A stretch of 10,576 nt of DNA from assembly GCA_016788945.1 (NCBI GenBank), contig JAEUSA010000287.1, positions 1 through 10,576 of the forward strand, in the 5' to 3' direction. The notes below the pieces were generated by a model. That model worked only from the letters and a program-made list of their open reading frames with translations. It was not told the DNA's origin and did not search any database. A program made the position numbers and the translations under genes. The DNA is from Leptospiraceae bacterium (GTDB lineage Bacteria; Spirochaetota; Leptospiria; Turneriellales; Turneriellaceae). Positions 1-6,864 of this stretch are shown here, in pieces (position 1 is the stretch's first letter; each line of letters starts with the position of its first letter).

Positions 1-11
1 CAGGGGGCGCA

Positions 12-869
12 ATGACCAGCAGAACCCGCCGTCCCGGAGACATTGTCGGTTACGCGGTCATCTATGCCTTAACGGCGCTGGCCTTTATTCCGGTCATCGC
101 CTTCGTCATTTATGTGATCGCGAAGGGAATCGGCCGCATTAATTTTGAGTTTCTGTTCAGCGCATCGTCGTCAATGGAAAGCGGTGGTATTTTCGCGCCG
201 CTATACGGCACCATATTACTGACACTCGTTTCACTACTATTTGCCGTGCCGATTTCGCTGATGGCAGCAGTCTACCTATCAGAATATTCGCGCAAAGACC
301 GCTGGTTCCAAATCATCGAGATTACCATCGTTAACCTCGCCGGTGTGCCATCGGTCGTATACGGCCTTTTTGGTCTGGGATTATTCGTGATATTCTTCGG
401 GCTCGGTAAATCGATTGTTGCGGGCGCATTAACAATGGCGTGCATGTCGCTGCCGCTGCTGATCACAGTATTTTATCAGGCGCTCAAGGCAGTGCCGGTC
501 ACGCTGCGCGAAGCATCACTCGCGCTCGGTGCATCAAAACTCTCGACCACCTTCCGTATCGTGGTGCCGACGGCGCTGCCCGGCATTTTCACGGGAGTCA
601 TTCTCGCCACAGCGCGCATCGCCGGCGAAACGGCGCCGGTGCTTTTTACCGTCGCGGCCTATTACATGCCGACACTGCCGCAGAGCCTCAGCGACCAGTC
701 GATGCTGCTCTCTTACCACCTCTATGTCATCAGCACACAGAATACAGGGGTCAAAGATGAACAGAAATACGCGGTCACTCTCGTTCTGGTGCTGCTGGTG
801 CTGGTCGTGAACCTCGTTGCAATCTGGGCCCGCGCGCGCGCGCGAAAGAAAATCGGCAATTTGGGATAA
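12..869 (+). CDS. pstA: Phosphate ABC transporter permease PstA
   Basis: PstA is one of the two inner-membrane permease subunits of the high-affinity phosphate importer PstSCAB; with PstC it forms the channel that PstB drives. The 285-residue protein shows six hydrophobic segments, at about 14-37, 62-90, 105-130, 133-155, 190-212 and 252-274. It carries the EAA loop of binding-protein-dependent permeases (E167-A168, G173, followed by [10 protein letters not shown]), which contacts the ATPase, and the family-typical stretch [12 protein letters not shown] at 201-212. Length is normal for the family. The ATG at 12 follows a purine-rich GGGGG stretch, and the gene is probably coupled to pstC just outside the window. 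The basic C-terminal tail (RARARKK) is encoded partly by a (CG)7 run. pstB begins 4 nt after the stop, so the two are co-transcribed. Confidence 0.95.
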   Translation: MTSRTRRPGDIVGYAVIYALTALAFIPVIAFVIYVIAKGIGRINFEFLFSASSSMESGGIFAPLYGTILLTLVSLLFAVPISLMAAVYLSEYSRKDRWFQIIEITIVNLAGVPSVVYGLFGLGLFVIFFGLGKSIVAGALTMACMSLPLLITVFYQALKAVPVTLREASLALGASKLSTTFRIVVPTALPGIFTGVILATARIAGETAPVLFTVAAYYMPTLPQSLSDQSMLLSYHLYVISTQNTGVKDEQKYAVTLVLVLLVLVVNLVAIWARARARKKIGNLG

Positions 870-873
870 CAAT

Positions 874-1656
874 ATGAATCAGGAAAACGAAAAACAGCAA
901 AATAGCATACTCAAACTCGAAAAACTGAATCTGCACTACGGCGATAAGCATGTGCTGCGCGATATATCGATGGATATCGAAGCCAATTCGATCACGGCGC
1001 TTATCGGGCCCTCGGGCTGTGGCAAATCGACTCTGCTACGCTGTCTCAACCGCATGAATGACCTTATCGAATCGACGGTCATCGACGGCAAAATAACGTT
1101 CGGCGGCAACATCGAGATCAACGACAAACGCCTCGACGTCACGCAACTCAGGCGCAAGATCGGCATGGTCTTTCAGAAGCCGAATCCGTTTCCCAAAAGT
1201 ATCTATGAGAACATTGCTTATGGTATCCGCATTGCCTCAAAGACCTCGAAATCTGAAGTCGACGGCCGGGTCGAAGAGGCGCTGAAAAAAGTCGGTCTGT
1301 GGAACGAAGTCGCTGACCGCTTAAAAGACTCGGGCATGGCACTCTCGGGTGGTCAGGCGCAGCGCCTCTGCATCGCGCGCACAATTGCCACCAAACCCGA
1401 CATCATTCTGATGGATGAACCGACGAGTGCACTCGACCCGATCAGCACGCAGACGATCGAAGAGCTCACGCTCGAACTGAAAGAGAATTATACTGTTGTG
1501 ATCGTCACACACAATATGCAGCAGGCGGCACGCATTTCAGACACCACCGCGTTTTTCTATCTCGGCGAGCTGATCGAATACAGCCCGACAAAGCTCATGT
1601 TCACGCGACCGCAGCAAAAGAGAACGGAAGATTATATTACGGGACGGTTCGGTTAA
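874..1656 (+). CDS. pstB: Phosphate ABC transporter ATP-binding protein PstB
   Basis: PstB is the cytoplasmic ATPase that powers phosphate import through PstC and PstA. The 260-residue protein has every ABC landmark: Walker [10 protein letters not shown] at 45-53, Q-loop Q101 in the PstB-typical [13 protein letters not shown], signature LSGGQ at 157-161, Walker B IILMDEP at 177-183, D-loop SALD and the switch histidine H213 in VTHNMQQA. The phrases RMNDL and QKPNPFP set PstB apart from other importer ATPases. The reading frame is open upstream to 817, but that would extend the protein into pstA. The ATG at 874 gives the normal length and sits 4 nt after the pstA stop. A weak GGGAT lies upstream, so initiation probably depends on coupling to pstA. 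Confidence 0.96.
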   Translation: MNQENEKQQNSILKLEKLNLHYGDKHVLRDISMDIEANSITALIGPSGCGKSTLLRCLNRMNDLIESTVIDGKITFGGNIEINDKRLDVTQLRRKIGMVFQKPNPFPKSIYENIAYGIRIASKTSKSEVDGRVEEALKKVGLWNEVADRLKDSGMALSGGQAQRLCIARTIATKPDIILMDEPTSALDPISTQTIEELTLELKENYTVVIVTHNMQQAARISDTTAFFYLGELIEYSPTKLMFTRPQQKRTEDYITGRFG

Positions 1657-1715
1657 AATGCAAAGTATCATTTCGCAGATGCGCAGGGGCCGCTAAGACG
1701 CGTAAGGTTTGGAAT

Positions 1716-1721
1716 AAGAGG
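1716..1721 (+). promoter_or_regulatory. Ribosome binding site of phoU
   Basis: AAGAGG lies 5 nt before the ATG at 1727 and fixes the phoU start. It is one of the clearest Shine-Dalgarno sequences on the plus strand here. The rest of the 70-nt pstB-phoU gap (1657-1726) shows no strong hairpin or promoter, so phoU is probably read from the pst transcript. Confidence 0.7.
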
Positions 1722-1726
1722 AAAAT

Positions 1727-2353
1727 ATGTTAATCATCGAAAAAGCACTTAAACAACTCAGAGAAAATCTCAACTCGATGACCGAAGTTGTCGTCGATAT
1801 GCTCGAACTCGTCAAAAGTTCGCTCGAGCAGGAGAAAATCAACGACCTCGAAGTGGTGTTCAAACAGGATAAACACCTCGATCAGTTGGAAAAATCACTC
1901 GACCGGCAATGTATGGAGCTGCTCGCGCTTATCAATCCGCATGCATCAGATCTGCGTTTTGTGTTCTCGGTCATCAAAACGAATATTGACCTCGAACGCA
2001 TGGGCGATGAATGCAAAAATGTTGCGCGAGAAATGAAGAGTGCGGGCGATAAGGTGCCGCCCGAAATGAAACAGCTGGCGCTGATGGTGGTCGACACAGC
2101 CAAAAAGACATTCAAGGCACTGGCAAACAGCGATTCGAAACTCGCGATGGAGATCATTCTCGATGACGACAAGATCGACAGGATGGAATACAATATCGTG
2201 CAGAAATACCCGCAGCTGGGTATTTCGCTCACGGCCAAGGCGCTCGAACGCATCGCCGACCACGCGACGAACATTGCCGAAAATATCATCTACTCCGTCG
2301 AGGGTATCGACGTACGCCATGAGAACACGATTAAACAACGTATGGGCAAATGA
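1727..2353 (+). CDS. phoU: Phosphate-specific transport system accessory protein PhoU
   Basis: PhoU is a cytoplasmic all-helical protein made of two similar three-helix bundles. It restrains Pst transport and passes phosphate status to the PhoR-type kinase. The 208-residue product shows the family's duplicated metal-binding motif E-x3-D: E90-R-M-G-D94 in the first half and E174-R-I-A-D178 (then HATNIAENIIY) in the second. The first helix (KALKQLRENLNSM) and the helix with DQLEKSLDRQCMEL are also typical. It is slightly shorter than the usual 215-240 residues but has both halves. Position directly after pstB matches the conserved pstSCAB-phoU order. No phoB or phoR lies in the window, so the partner kinase is encoded elsewhere or to the left. 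Confidence 0.94.
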   Translation: MLIIEKALKQLRENLNSMTEVVVDMLELVKSSLEQEKINDLEVVFKQDKHLDQLEKSLDRQCMELLALINPHASDLRFVFSVIKTNIDLERMGDECKNVAREMKSAGDKVPPEMKQLALMVVDTAKKTFKALANSDSKLAMEIILDDDKIDRMEYNIVQKYPQLGISLTAKALERIADHATNIAENIIYSVEGIDVRHENTIKQRMGK

Positions 2354-2401
2354 GCGGCGGGGTCACAAATGTGGCCGCGCATCTAATATTTCGTTATTTT
2401 T
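2354..2401 (+). terminator. Weak terminator-like hairpin after phoU
   Basis: Immediately after the phoU stop an imperfect GC-rich hairpin can be drawn. GGTCAC (2361-2366) pairs with GTGGCC (2371-2376), with one G-U pair and loop AAAT. It can extend outward through GC at 2357-2358 pairing with 2377-2378 across a bulge. A U-rich stretch follows, ending in TTATTTTT (2394-2401), but about 14 nt past the stem. This is not a textbook intrinsic terminator. It may attenuate read-through from pst-phoU into the phosphatase gene, and the AT-rich tail could equally hold a promoter -10. Confidence 0.3.
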
Positions 2402-2407
2402 CAAATT

Positions 2408-2412
2408 AAGGA
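2408..2412 (+). promoter_or_regulatory. Ribosome binding site of the SpoIIE-type phosphatase
   Basis: AAGGA lies 6 nt before the first of two consecutive ATG codons (2419 and 2422). Its spacing favours the first. Confidence 0.6.
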
Positions 2413-2418
2413 TGTATC

Positions 2419-3729
2419 ATGATGCCAACGCTTGAACCACCCACCACGACGAACACCGACGACGAATTACACCGGGCATTTCTCAGGGCAAAAAGAATTA
2501 TTGAGCAGCGCGAATGGCGGCGCTCGGTAAAAACCAGCACCGTGTTTTCGGCGTTTGAGGTCGGTAAGCTCGCCGATATCCAAATTGACTGGATTTCAGC
2601 CGACACGAGCCTCAAGCTGCTCGATGAACTTATTCACGATTTCAACACCGAGTTTTTTCCCGTCAAAGAGAAAGGCCAATTCACCGGTTATGTCAAAGCG
2701 GAAAAGTTCCGGGCTCTGCTTGGGCAGAATCAATACAGCCGCGAAATTTTTCTTCGCCACGAGAACACCGTCGCCGAGGTGCTCGAACAAGGTCTGGTTC
2801 TCGTCGATGCACGCATGACGCTGCCCGAGGTATCTCGCCTGCTGATGGCGCGGCAGCGCGAGCAGCTGTACGATCCCTTCGTTATCACCTACCACGGCGA
2901 ATACCTCGGTGTCGCAACGGTCAAGGCAGTGATGGACGGCATTGCCTTTTATGAGCAGAAGGATATCGCCGCCGCACGCGAAGCCCAGCAGGCGATGAAC
3001 CGCCCGAAAAAAAATAACCCGGGTATTTTCGTCGACTATGATTTTTTTCTCGAACAACACGGCGAGGTCGGCGGGGATTTCATCTATGCGCAGGGTTTGC
3101 AACCGCACCTCGCATTATTCTCCGTCATGGACGTGTGCGGCAAAGGCCTCAAGGCGGCGCAGATGGCAATGGCGCTGGGCGCCTATTTTCGCGCCATGTT
3201 CCGCTACCTGACTCGCACCAACCGCGATACGGATTTCCGTTCGCTCAAGATGTCGTCGCGCCTCGCACTGCTAAACCGCATGCTGACGAAATCAACGCCC
3301 GATGACATGTATGCTTCGGGCGTCGTACTCGTCGTTGACCTGAAGCACAACACCCTGCTCTACTATGATTTTGGCCATACGCCGGTCTACGTTCTGCGGC
3401 AAGGAAAGCTGTTACGCCTGCCGCGCGCCGAGCACAATGAAGCCGATGGTTTTCCCTTTCTCGGTATCGACGAGAATATCACCATACGACCGGCAACGCT
3501 TCGCCTGCAATCAGGCGATATTGTTATCGCGACGACCGACGGTGTCAGCGAAAGCCGCAATGCATTGCGCGAAGAATTCGGTGAAGACGGTATCGTGCGC
3601 AGCCTCAGCGGGAAACGTTTCGATCATCCGGGTGATCTCGTCGCCTACATGCAGCATGTTCTGACAGCGTTTCGCGGTCGTTACCGAAGGCTCGACGATA
3701 TGTCGTTATTGAGCTTCATGGTGCCATGA
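2419..3729 (+). CDS. SpoIIE-type PP2C serine/threonine phosphatase with CBS-like N-terminal module
   Basis: This is a predicted metal-dependent protein serine/threonine phosphatase of the SpoIIE/RsbU branch of PP2C. That branch usually dephosphorylates anti-sigma-factor antagonists (STAS proteins) in partner-switching pathways. The 436-residue protein has no membrane segment. Residues about 40-180 have the alternating strand/helix pattern of a CBS-domain pair (for example TEFFPVKEKGQFTGYVKAEK and DPFVITYHGEYLGVATVKAV), likely a nucleotide or small-ligand sensor; this call rests on pattern only. The catalytic part runs from about 205 to 436 and keeps the metal-binding acidic residues: GGD at 218-220, MDVCGKG with D238, ATTDG with D374, and DDMS at 426-429. 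The gene lies 65 nt after phoU on the same strand, so it may respond to phosphate status, but no STAS or anti-sigma partner is seen nearby. The phosphatase domain call is firm; substrate and ligand are unknown. Confidence 0.88.
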   Translation: MMPTLEPPTTTNTDDELHRAFLRAKRIIEQREWRRSVKTSTVFSAFEVGKLADIQIDWISADTSLKLLDELIHDFNTEFFPVKEKGQFTGYVKAEKFRALLGQNQYSREIFLRHENTVAEVLEQGLVLVDARMTLPEVSRLLMARQREQLYDPFVITYHGEYLGVATVKAVMDGIAFYEQKDIAAAREAQQAMNRPKKNNPGIFVDYDFFLEQHGEVGGDFIYAQGLQPHLALFSVMDVCGKGLKAAQMAMALGAYFRAMFRYLTRTNRDTDFRSLKMSSRLALLNRMLTKSTPDDMYASGVVLVVDLKHNTLLYYDFGHTPVYVLRQGKLLRLPRAEHNEADGFPFLGIDENITIRPATLRLQSGDIVIATTDGVSESRNALREEFGEDGIVRSLSGKRFDHPGDLVAYMQHVLTAFRGRYRRLDDMSLLSFMVP

Positions 3730-3757
3730 TAGCCGTGCGAACATTCTGGCGGCGCTC

Positions 3758-4576
3758 ATGAGCGAGAAAGCGCGCAAATTCCGCTTTCGTAAAAATACCG
3801 TCTACGACGCACTATATATTTCCGATGTTCACTACCTGCTGCGCAAGAAAATACGCACGCACATGCATAAAGAACTCTTCAAGTTGCTCGACCACCTGAA
3901 AAAACGTGGAGTGCGTTTTCGCAAGGTCTTTCTTGTCGGCGATATCATCGAAAACTGGTATTTCAGCTCGCAACGCAAACTCGTGCGGCGGTATGGACGC
4001 AAACGCTTCAATAAGCTGTTCGACCGGCTCGACGCGTTAACGACCCCAATGTCGCTCAAAGTATATCTGATCGGTAACCATGACTCTTTTAGTTATGTGG
4101 CGAGCCTGCCGCCAAAAATTGAACAGTATCTGCGCGAGCGGGATTACGTGATCAAAGACGTATACGAAACGGAAAAACTCGTCGTATTACACGGCCACCA
4201 GGGTCAGTACGGAAAAATTTCGTGGTTTATGAATATACTCGGTGTGCGCCTGCTGCACCTGTTGAGTCTCGTTTTTCCATCGATCTTTACGACCATGGAA
4301 AACTTCTACCGTAAACATTTTAACTTCGACCGCAATGAGACCGACGAAGAAGTACGCCGCTATTACGGCACACTGCGCGAGCGGTCAAATCAGGGGCACC
4401 GTTTGCTGATCTGCGGGCATACGCACCAGCCAATGGCCGATCAAAGGTTGCGGGTTATTAATACCGGCGATTGGATCGAATCGGGCACTTTCGTTGTCGA
4501 GCAGGACGGTTTATTCTTAGGCCTCAAATTTCTCTCGAAGAAAAAAATACTCGAAATGTTCAGCTTCAAGCCTTGA
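3758..4576 (+). CDS. LpxH-like metallophosphoesterase
   Basis: This calcineurin-like metallophosphoesterase most resembles UDP-2,3-diacylglucosamine pyrophosphatases (LpxH/YbbF type), which make lipid X in lipid A synthesis at the cytoplasmic face of the inner membrane. The dinuclear-metal motifs occur in order: D23-x-H25 (ISDVHY), G61-D62 (LVGDIIENW), G106-N-H-D109, H145-G-H147 and G220-H-T-H223, followed by INTGDW at 235-240. The 272-residue length is slightly above that of classical LpxH (about 240). A hydrophobic stretch at about 160-180 could be a membrane-associating cap. The ATG at 3758 is 28 nt after the previous stop and has no clear Shine-Dalgarno, but no later start would keep the first motif. 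Other members of this family act on different phosphoesters, so the lipid A role is inferred. Confidence 0.78.
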   Translation: MSEKARKFRFRKNTVYDALYISDVHYLLRKKIRTHMHKELFKLLDHLKKRGVRFRKVFLVGDIIENWYFSSQRKLVRRYGRKRFNKLFDRLDALTTPMSLKVYLIGNHDSFSYVASLPPKIEQYLRERDYVIKDVYETEKLVVLHGHQGQYGKISWFMNILGVRLLHLLSLVFPSIFTTMENFYRKHFNFDRNETDEEVRRYYGTLRERSNQGHRLLICGHTHQPMADQRLRVINTGDWIESGTFVVEQDGLFLGLKFLSKKKILEMFSFKP

Positions 4577-5786
4577 ACTTGCGGTAAATTTTTTCAAGGC
4601 GATCCGTTGAGCGCTGATGGCTGTGCTCAGCCGCGATCAGCATCGCTTCATGGGAAAACCGGGAAAAGGCCGCGGCATCTTTCAGCAAGCGCACCGCAGC
4701 GGCCGCTAATGCCGGAATATCATGCGCGGGCGCGATATAACCATTGCGTCCATGCTGAATGAGCTCAGGAAGAGCGAACGCGTCAACGCCGACTGCCGGC
4801 ATGCCCGTCGCAATAGCCTCAAGCGCAACCAGGCCCTGCGTTTCCATCGCCGACGCCGTAATAAACACATCGTGCTCGTGGCATATGCGCGGCAATTCAA
4901 TGCGCGGTACATAACCGGTAAATGCCACGCTGTCTGCCACACCCAGTTCAGAGGCTTCGCGCTTGAGATCGAGTAACACCGGCCCGTCGCCGACAATCGT
5001 CAGCCGTGCCAAAGGCAGTTCACGTTTGATCAGGGCAAAAGCCCGAATAACTTCTTCCGTATTCTTCTCAGGGGCAATCCGCCCGACATGCAGCAAATGC
5101 GGTTCGTCACCAGGGTGGCGCCGTTGTTCTCCCTTGAACATCTTCAAATCGATGCCGTTCGAAATGACAGTCACGGGCGCTTTAATATTCTGGGCGATCA
5201 GCTGTTGTTTGATAATTTCGCTCGGTGAAATGATGAGGGCACATTTCTCATAGAGGCGGTTGGCGAGTGTGTGCAACAATTTACCACCGAGTGAACCCGG
5301 TCGCTTGCGCGTGAGTTTACTTAACTTACTCGCAATCTTTTTCCGGCGGCGAAAGCGGTTGAGCAACTTGTCGACCTTTAAAAGCCGCAGCGGATTGACA
5401 TACATGCCCACTTCGCTCATCATCGTGTGGTAGGTGCCGAGTACCGGCAGCGAATACATTTTGGCGGCGGCCACGCCGTATTGCCCCATGAAGCCAGGAG
5501 TCTGTATGTGGATCAAATCGGGTTTAAAGTCTTTTATAACCCGGTGCAGTTTCTTGCGACCGGGTATGATGATGCGCATTTCGGGATACGATGGCAACGC
5601 CACCGATTTGAAACGCTCCACACGAATGCGCTCGCCGATCGTCGTCACATCGTCATCAGCATAACTAGGGCAGCAGATGACGAAACGATGCCCGCGCTCT
5701 TCGAGCGATAGACAGAAATTCTGCACCGACACGGCAATACCGTCAATTTTTGGGAAAAAGGAATCCGTAAAGATAGCAATCCGCAT
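4566..5786 (-). CDS. GT4-family glycosyltransferase (GT-B fold)
   Basis: This is a predicted retaining glycosyltransferase of family GT4 that moves a sugar from a nucleotide donor onto a lipid or polysaccharide acceptor at the inner membrane. The 406-residue protein begins with the acceptor-domain signature MRIAIFTDSFFPKIDGIAVS, including the G16 loop; DLIHIQTPGFMGQYGVAA (90-107) and GTYHT (117-121) follow. The donor domain has SNGID at 209-213, VGRIAPEKN with R236 and K241 for the diphosphate, and the E-x7-E motif E315-TQGLVAL-E323. The pattern is close to diacylglycerol glucosyltransferases and PimB/MgtA-like mannosyltransferases. A basic patch at 143-162 (RFRRRKK, KLTRKRPG) fits binding to an anionic membrane. 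Acceptor and sugar cannot be read from sequence. Its last 11 bp overlap the 3' end of the convergent metallophosphoesterase gene. Confidence 0.88.
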   Translation of the reverse strand: MRIAIFTDSFFPKIDGIAVSVQNFCLSLEERGHRFVICCPSYADDDVTTIGERIRVERFKSVALPSYPEMRIIIPGRKKLHRVIKDFKPDLIHIQTPGFMGQYGVAAAKMYSLPVLGTYHTMMSEVGMYVNPLRLLKVDKLLNRFRRRKKIASKLSKLTRKRPGSLGGKLLHTLANRLYEKCALIISPSEIIKQQLIAQNIKAPVTVISNGIDLKMFKGEQRRHPGDEPHLLHVGRIAPEKNTEEVIRAFALIKRELPLARLTIVGDGPVLLDLKREASELGVADSVAFTGYVPRIELPRICHEHDVFITASAMETQGLVALEAIATGMPAVGVDAFALPELIQHGRNGYIAPAHDIPALAAAAVRLLKDAAAFSRFSHEAMLIAAEHSHQRSTDRLEKIYRKFKA

Positions 5787-5801
5787 AATTTACTATTTAG
5801 C

Positions 5802-5830
5802 AATTTAACTAAATATTAACGCGCAGTCAA
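5802..5830 (-). promoter_or_regulatory. Candidate sigma-70-type promoter of the GT4 gene
   Basis: Read on the minus strand, TTGACT (5830-5825, five of six matches to TTGACA) is followed after exactly 17 nt by TAAATT (5807-5802, four of six matches to TATAAT). The region is much more AT-rich than the flanking genes. Transcription would begin near 5795, leaving a leader of only about 10 nt before the ATG at 5786, and no Shine-Dalgarno is visible there. Confidence 0.45.
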
Positions 5831-5837
5831 GTCTTTT

Positions 5838-5863
5838 GCTATGGCATAACAATGCCATTAAGC
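5838..5863. repeat. Inverted repeat between the transketolase and GT4 genes
   Basis: A perfect 7-bp inverted repeat, ATGGCAT (5841-5847) and ATGCCAT (5852-5858) around AACA, extends by GCT (5838-5840) to AGC (5861-5863) across a 2-nt bulge. It lies 4 nt after the transketolase stop and just upstream of the -35 element of the GT4 promoter. It has no T-tract on either strand, so it is a poor intrinsic terminator. It could be an operator or a transcript-end stem. A 15-bp part of it recurs at 7233-7247. Confidence 0.6.
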
Positions 5864-5866
5864 TAT

Positions 5867-6835
5867 TTACGTTGACTTTACCAGGGCGAGCAGGTCGGGA
5901 AGCATCGTTTCGGCCGTCAGCTTGTAATGCTTCATCAACGACGCCGTATCGCCCGACTGACCAAATTCATCTCTCAAACCCACGCGATGGATTCGCACGG
6001 GCTGAACAGAACTGAGAAGTTCAGCCACCGCACTACCCAGACCCGCCATAATATTGTGCTCTTCAAACGTCACAACGAGTTTCGCGTTTTTTGTCTCAGT
6101 GAGAATCGTCTGCTCATCAAGGGGTTTTACCGAATAGGCGTCGATAACCGTAATCTTCAGGCCTGTTTCTTTTTCGATCAAGGCGGCGGCCTTAAATGCT
6201 TCGTAGACCATAACGCCGCATGCAATGAAGGCGATTTTTTCTCCACGTTGCAGCACATGCGAGCCGCCAACATTGACCGGATCATTCGCCGCATAAATCA
6301 TCGGCACGTTCGGCCGGCCGAGACGTAAGTATACCGGCCCCTGATACGCCACGGCAGCTTTGATCGCCGCAGCGGCCTGATGGTAATCTGCCGGCACAAT
6401 TACAGTATTGCCGGGTATGACACGCATGAGCGCAATGTCTTCAATAATCTGATGGCTTGCCCCATCTTCGCCGAGAGTAATGCCGGCGTGCGTCGCTGCG
6501 ACCTTCACGTTGAGATGAGGATATCCCACGGAATTACGGAAAATCTCCCAGGCACGGCCAGCGGCAAACATCGCAAAACTCGAAGCGACAGGAATTAGGC
6601 CTGACAGGGCAAAACCAGCCGCCTGCCCGATCAGATTCTGCTCCGCCACTCCATAATTGAAAAAACGCTCGGGATATTTCTCGCTGAATTTCTTGGTTTT
6701 GGTCGAGCCGCTGAGGTCAGCGTCGAGCACAACCACCTTCGGGTTGTCAGCACCAATGTCGATCAGGGCGGCACCGTAACCGTCACGGGTGGCTTTTTTT
6801 TCGAGGTTTGCATTGAGAATATCGCTGACTGACAC
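5867..6835 (-). CDS. Transketolase C-terminal subunit (split transketolase)
   Basis: This is the pyrimidine-binding and C-terminal half of a transketolase, the thiamine-diphosphate enzyme that moves two-carbon ketol units in the pentose phosphate pathway. In split enzymes it works with a separate N-terminal subunit that binds the cofactor's diphosphate. With the GTG at 6835 the product has 322 residues, the usual size for this half. Catalytic E65 lies in NYGVAEQNLIG; H116 and GEDGASHQ (122-129) belong to the active site; RLGR is at 171-174; the C-terminal domain runs from about 185 to 310. The frame is open upstream to 6958, but those residues overlap the preceding gene and do not resemble the family. 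No in-frame ATG fits, so GTG 6835 is preferred. The N-terminal subunit gene, normally adjacent, is not in the window. Confidence 0.88.
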   Translation of the reverse strand: MSVSDILNANLEKKATRDGYGAALIDIGADNPKVVVLDADLSGSTKTKKFSEKYPERFFNYGVAEQNLIGQAAGFALSGLIPVASSFAMFAAGRAWEIFRNSVGYPHLNVKVAATHAGITLGEDGASHQIIEDIALMRVIPGNTVIVPADYHQAAAAIKAAVAYQGPVYLRLGRPNVPMIYAANDPVNVGGSHVLQRGEKIAFIACGVMVYEAFKAAALIEKETGLKITVIDAYSVKPLDEQTILTETKNAKLVVTFEEHNIMAGLGSAVAELLSSVQPVRIHRVGLRDEFGQSGDTASLMKHYKLTAETMLPDLLALVKST

Positions 6836-6864
6836 ACGGCCAAAACGGGCATTTTGACGCCCCG

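Noticed and set aside
2596..3108. 170-codon open frame antisense to the SpoIIE-type phosphatase gene
   Set aside because: The plus-strand frame carries a complete, motif-bearing PP2C domain; the antisense frame shows no family features and no start signals.
5838..5863. Reading the intergenic palindrome as a rho-independent terminator
   Set aside because: The stem is only moderately GC-rich and no T-tract follows it on either strand; it is listed as an inverted repeat instead.
5927..6328. 133-codon plus-strand frame inside the transketolase gene
   Set aside because: It is a shadow of the strongly conserved transketolase coding sequence on the other strand.
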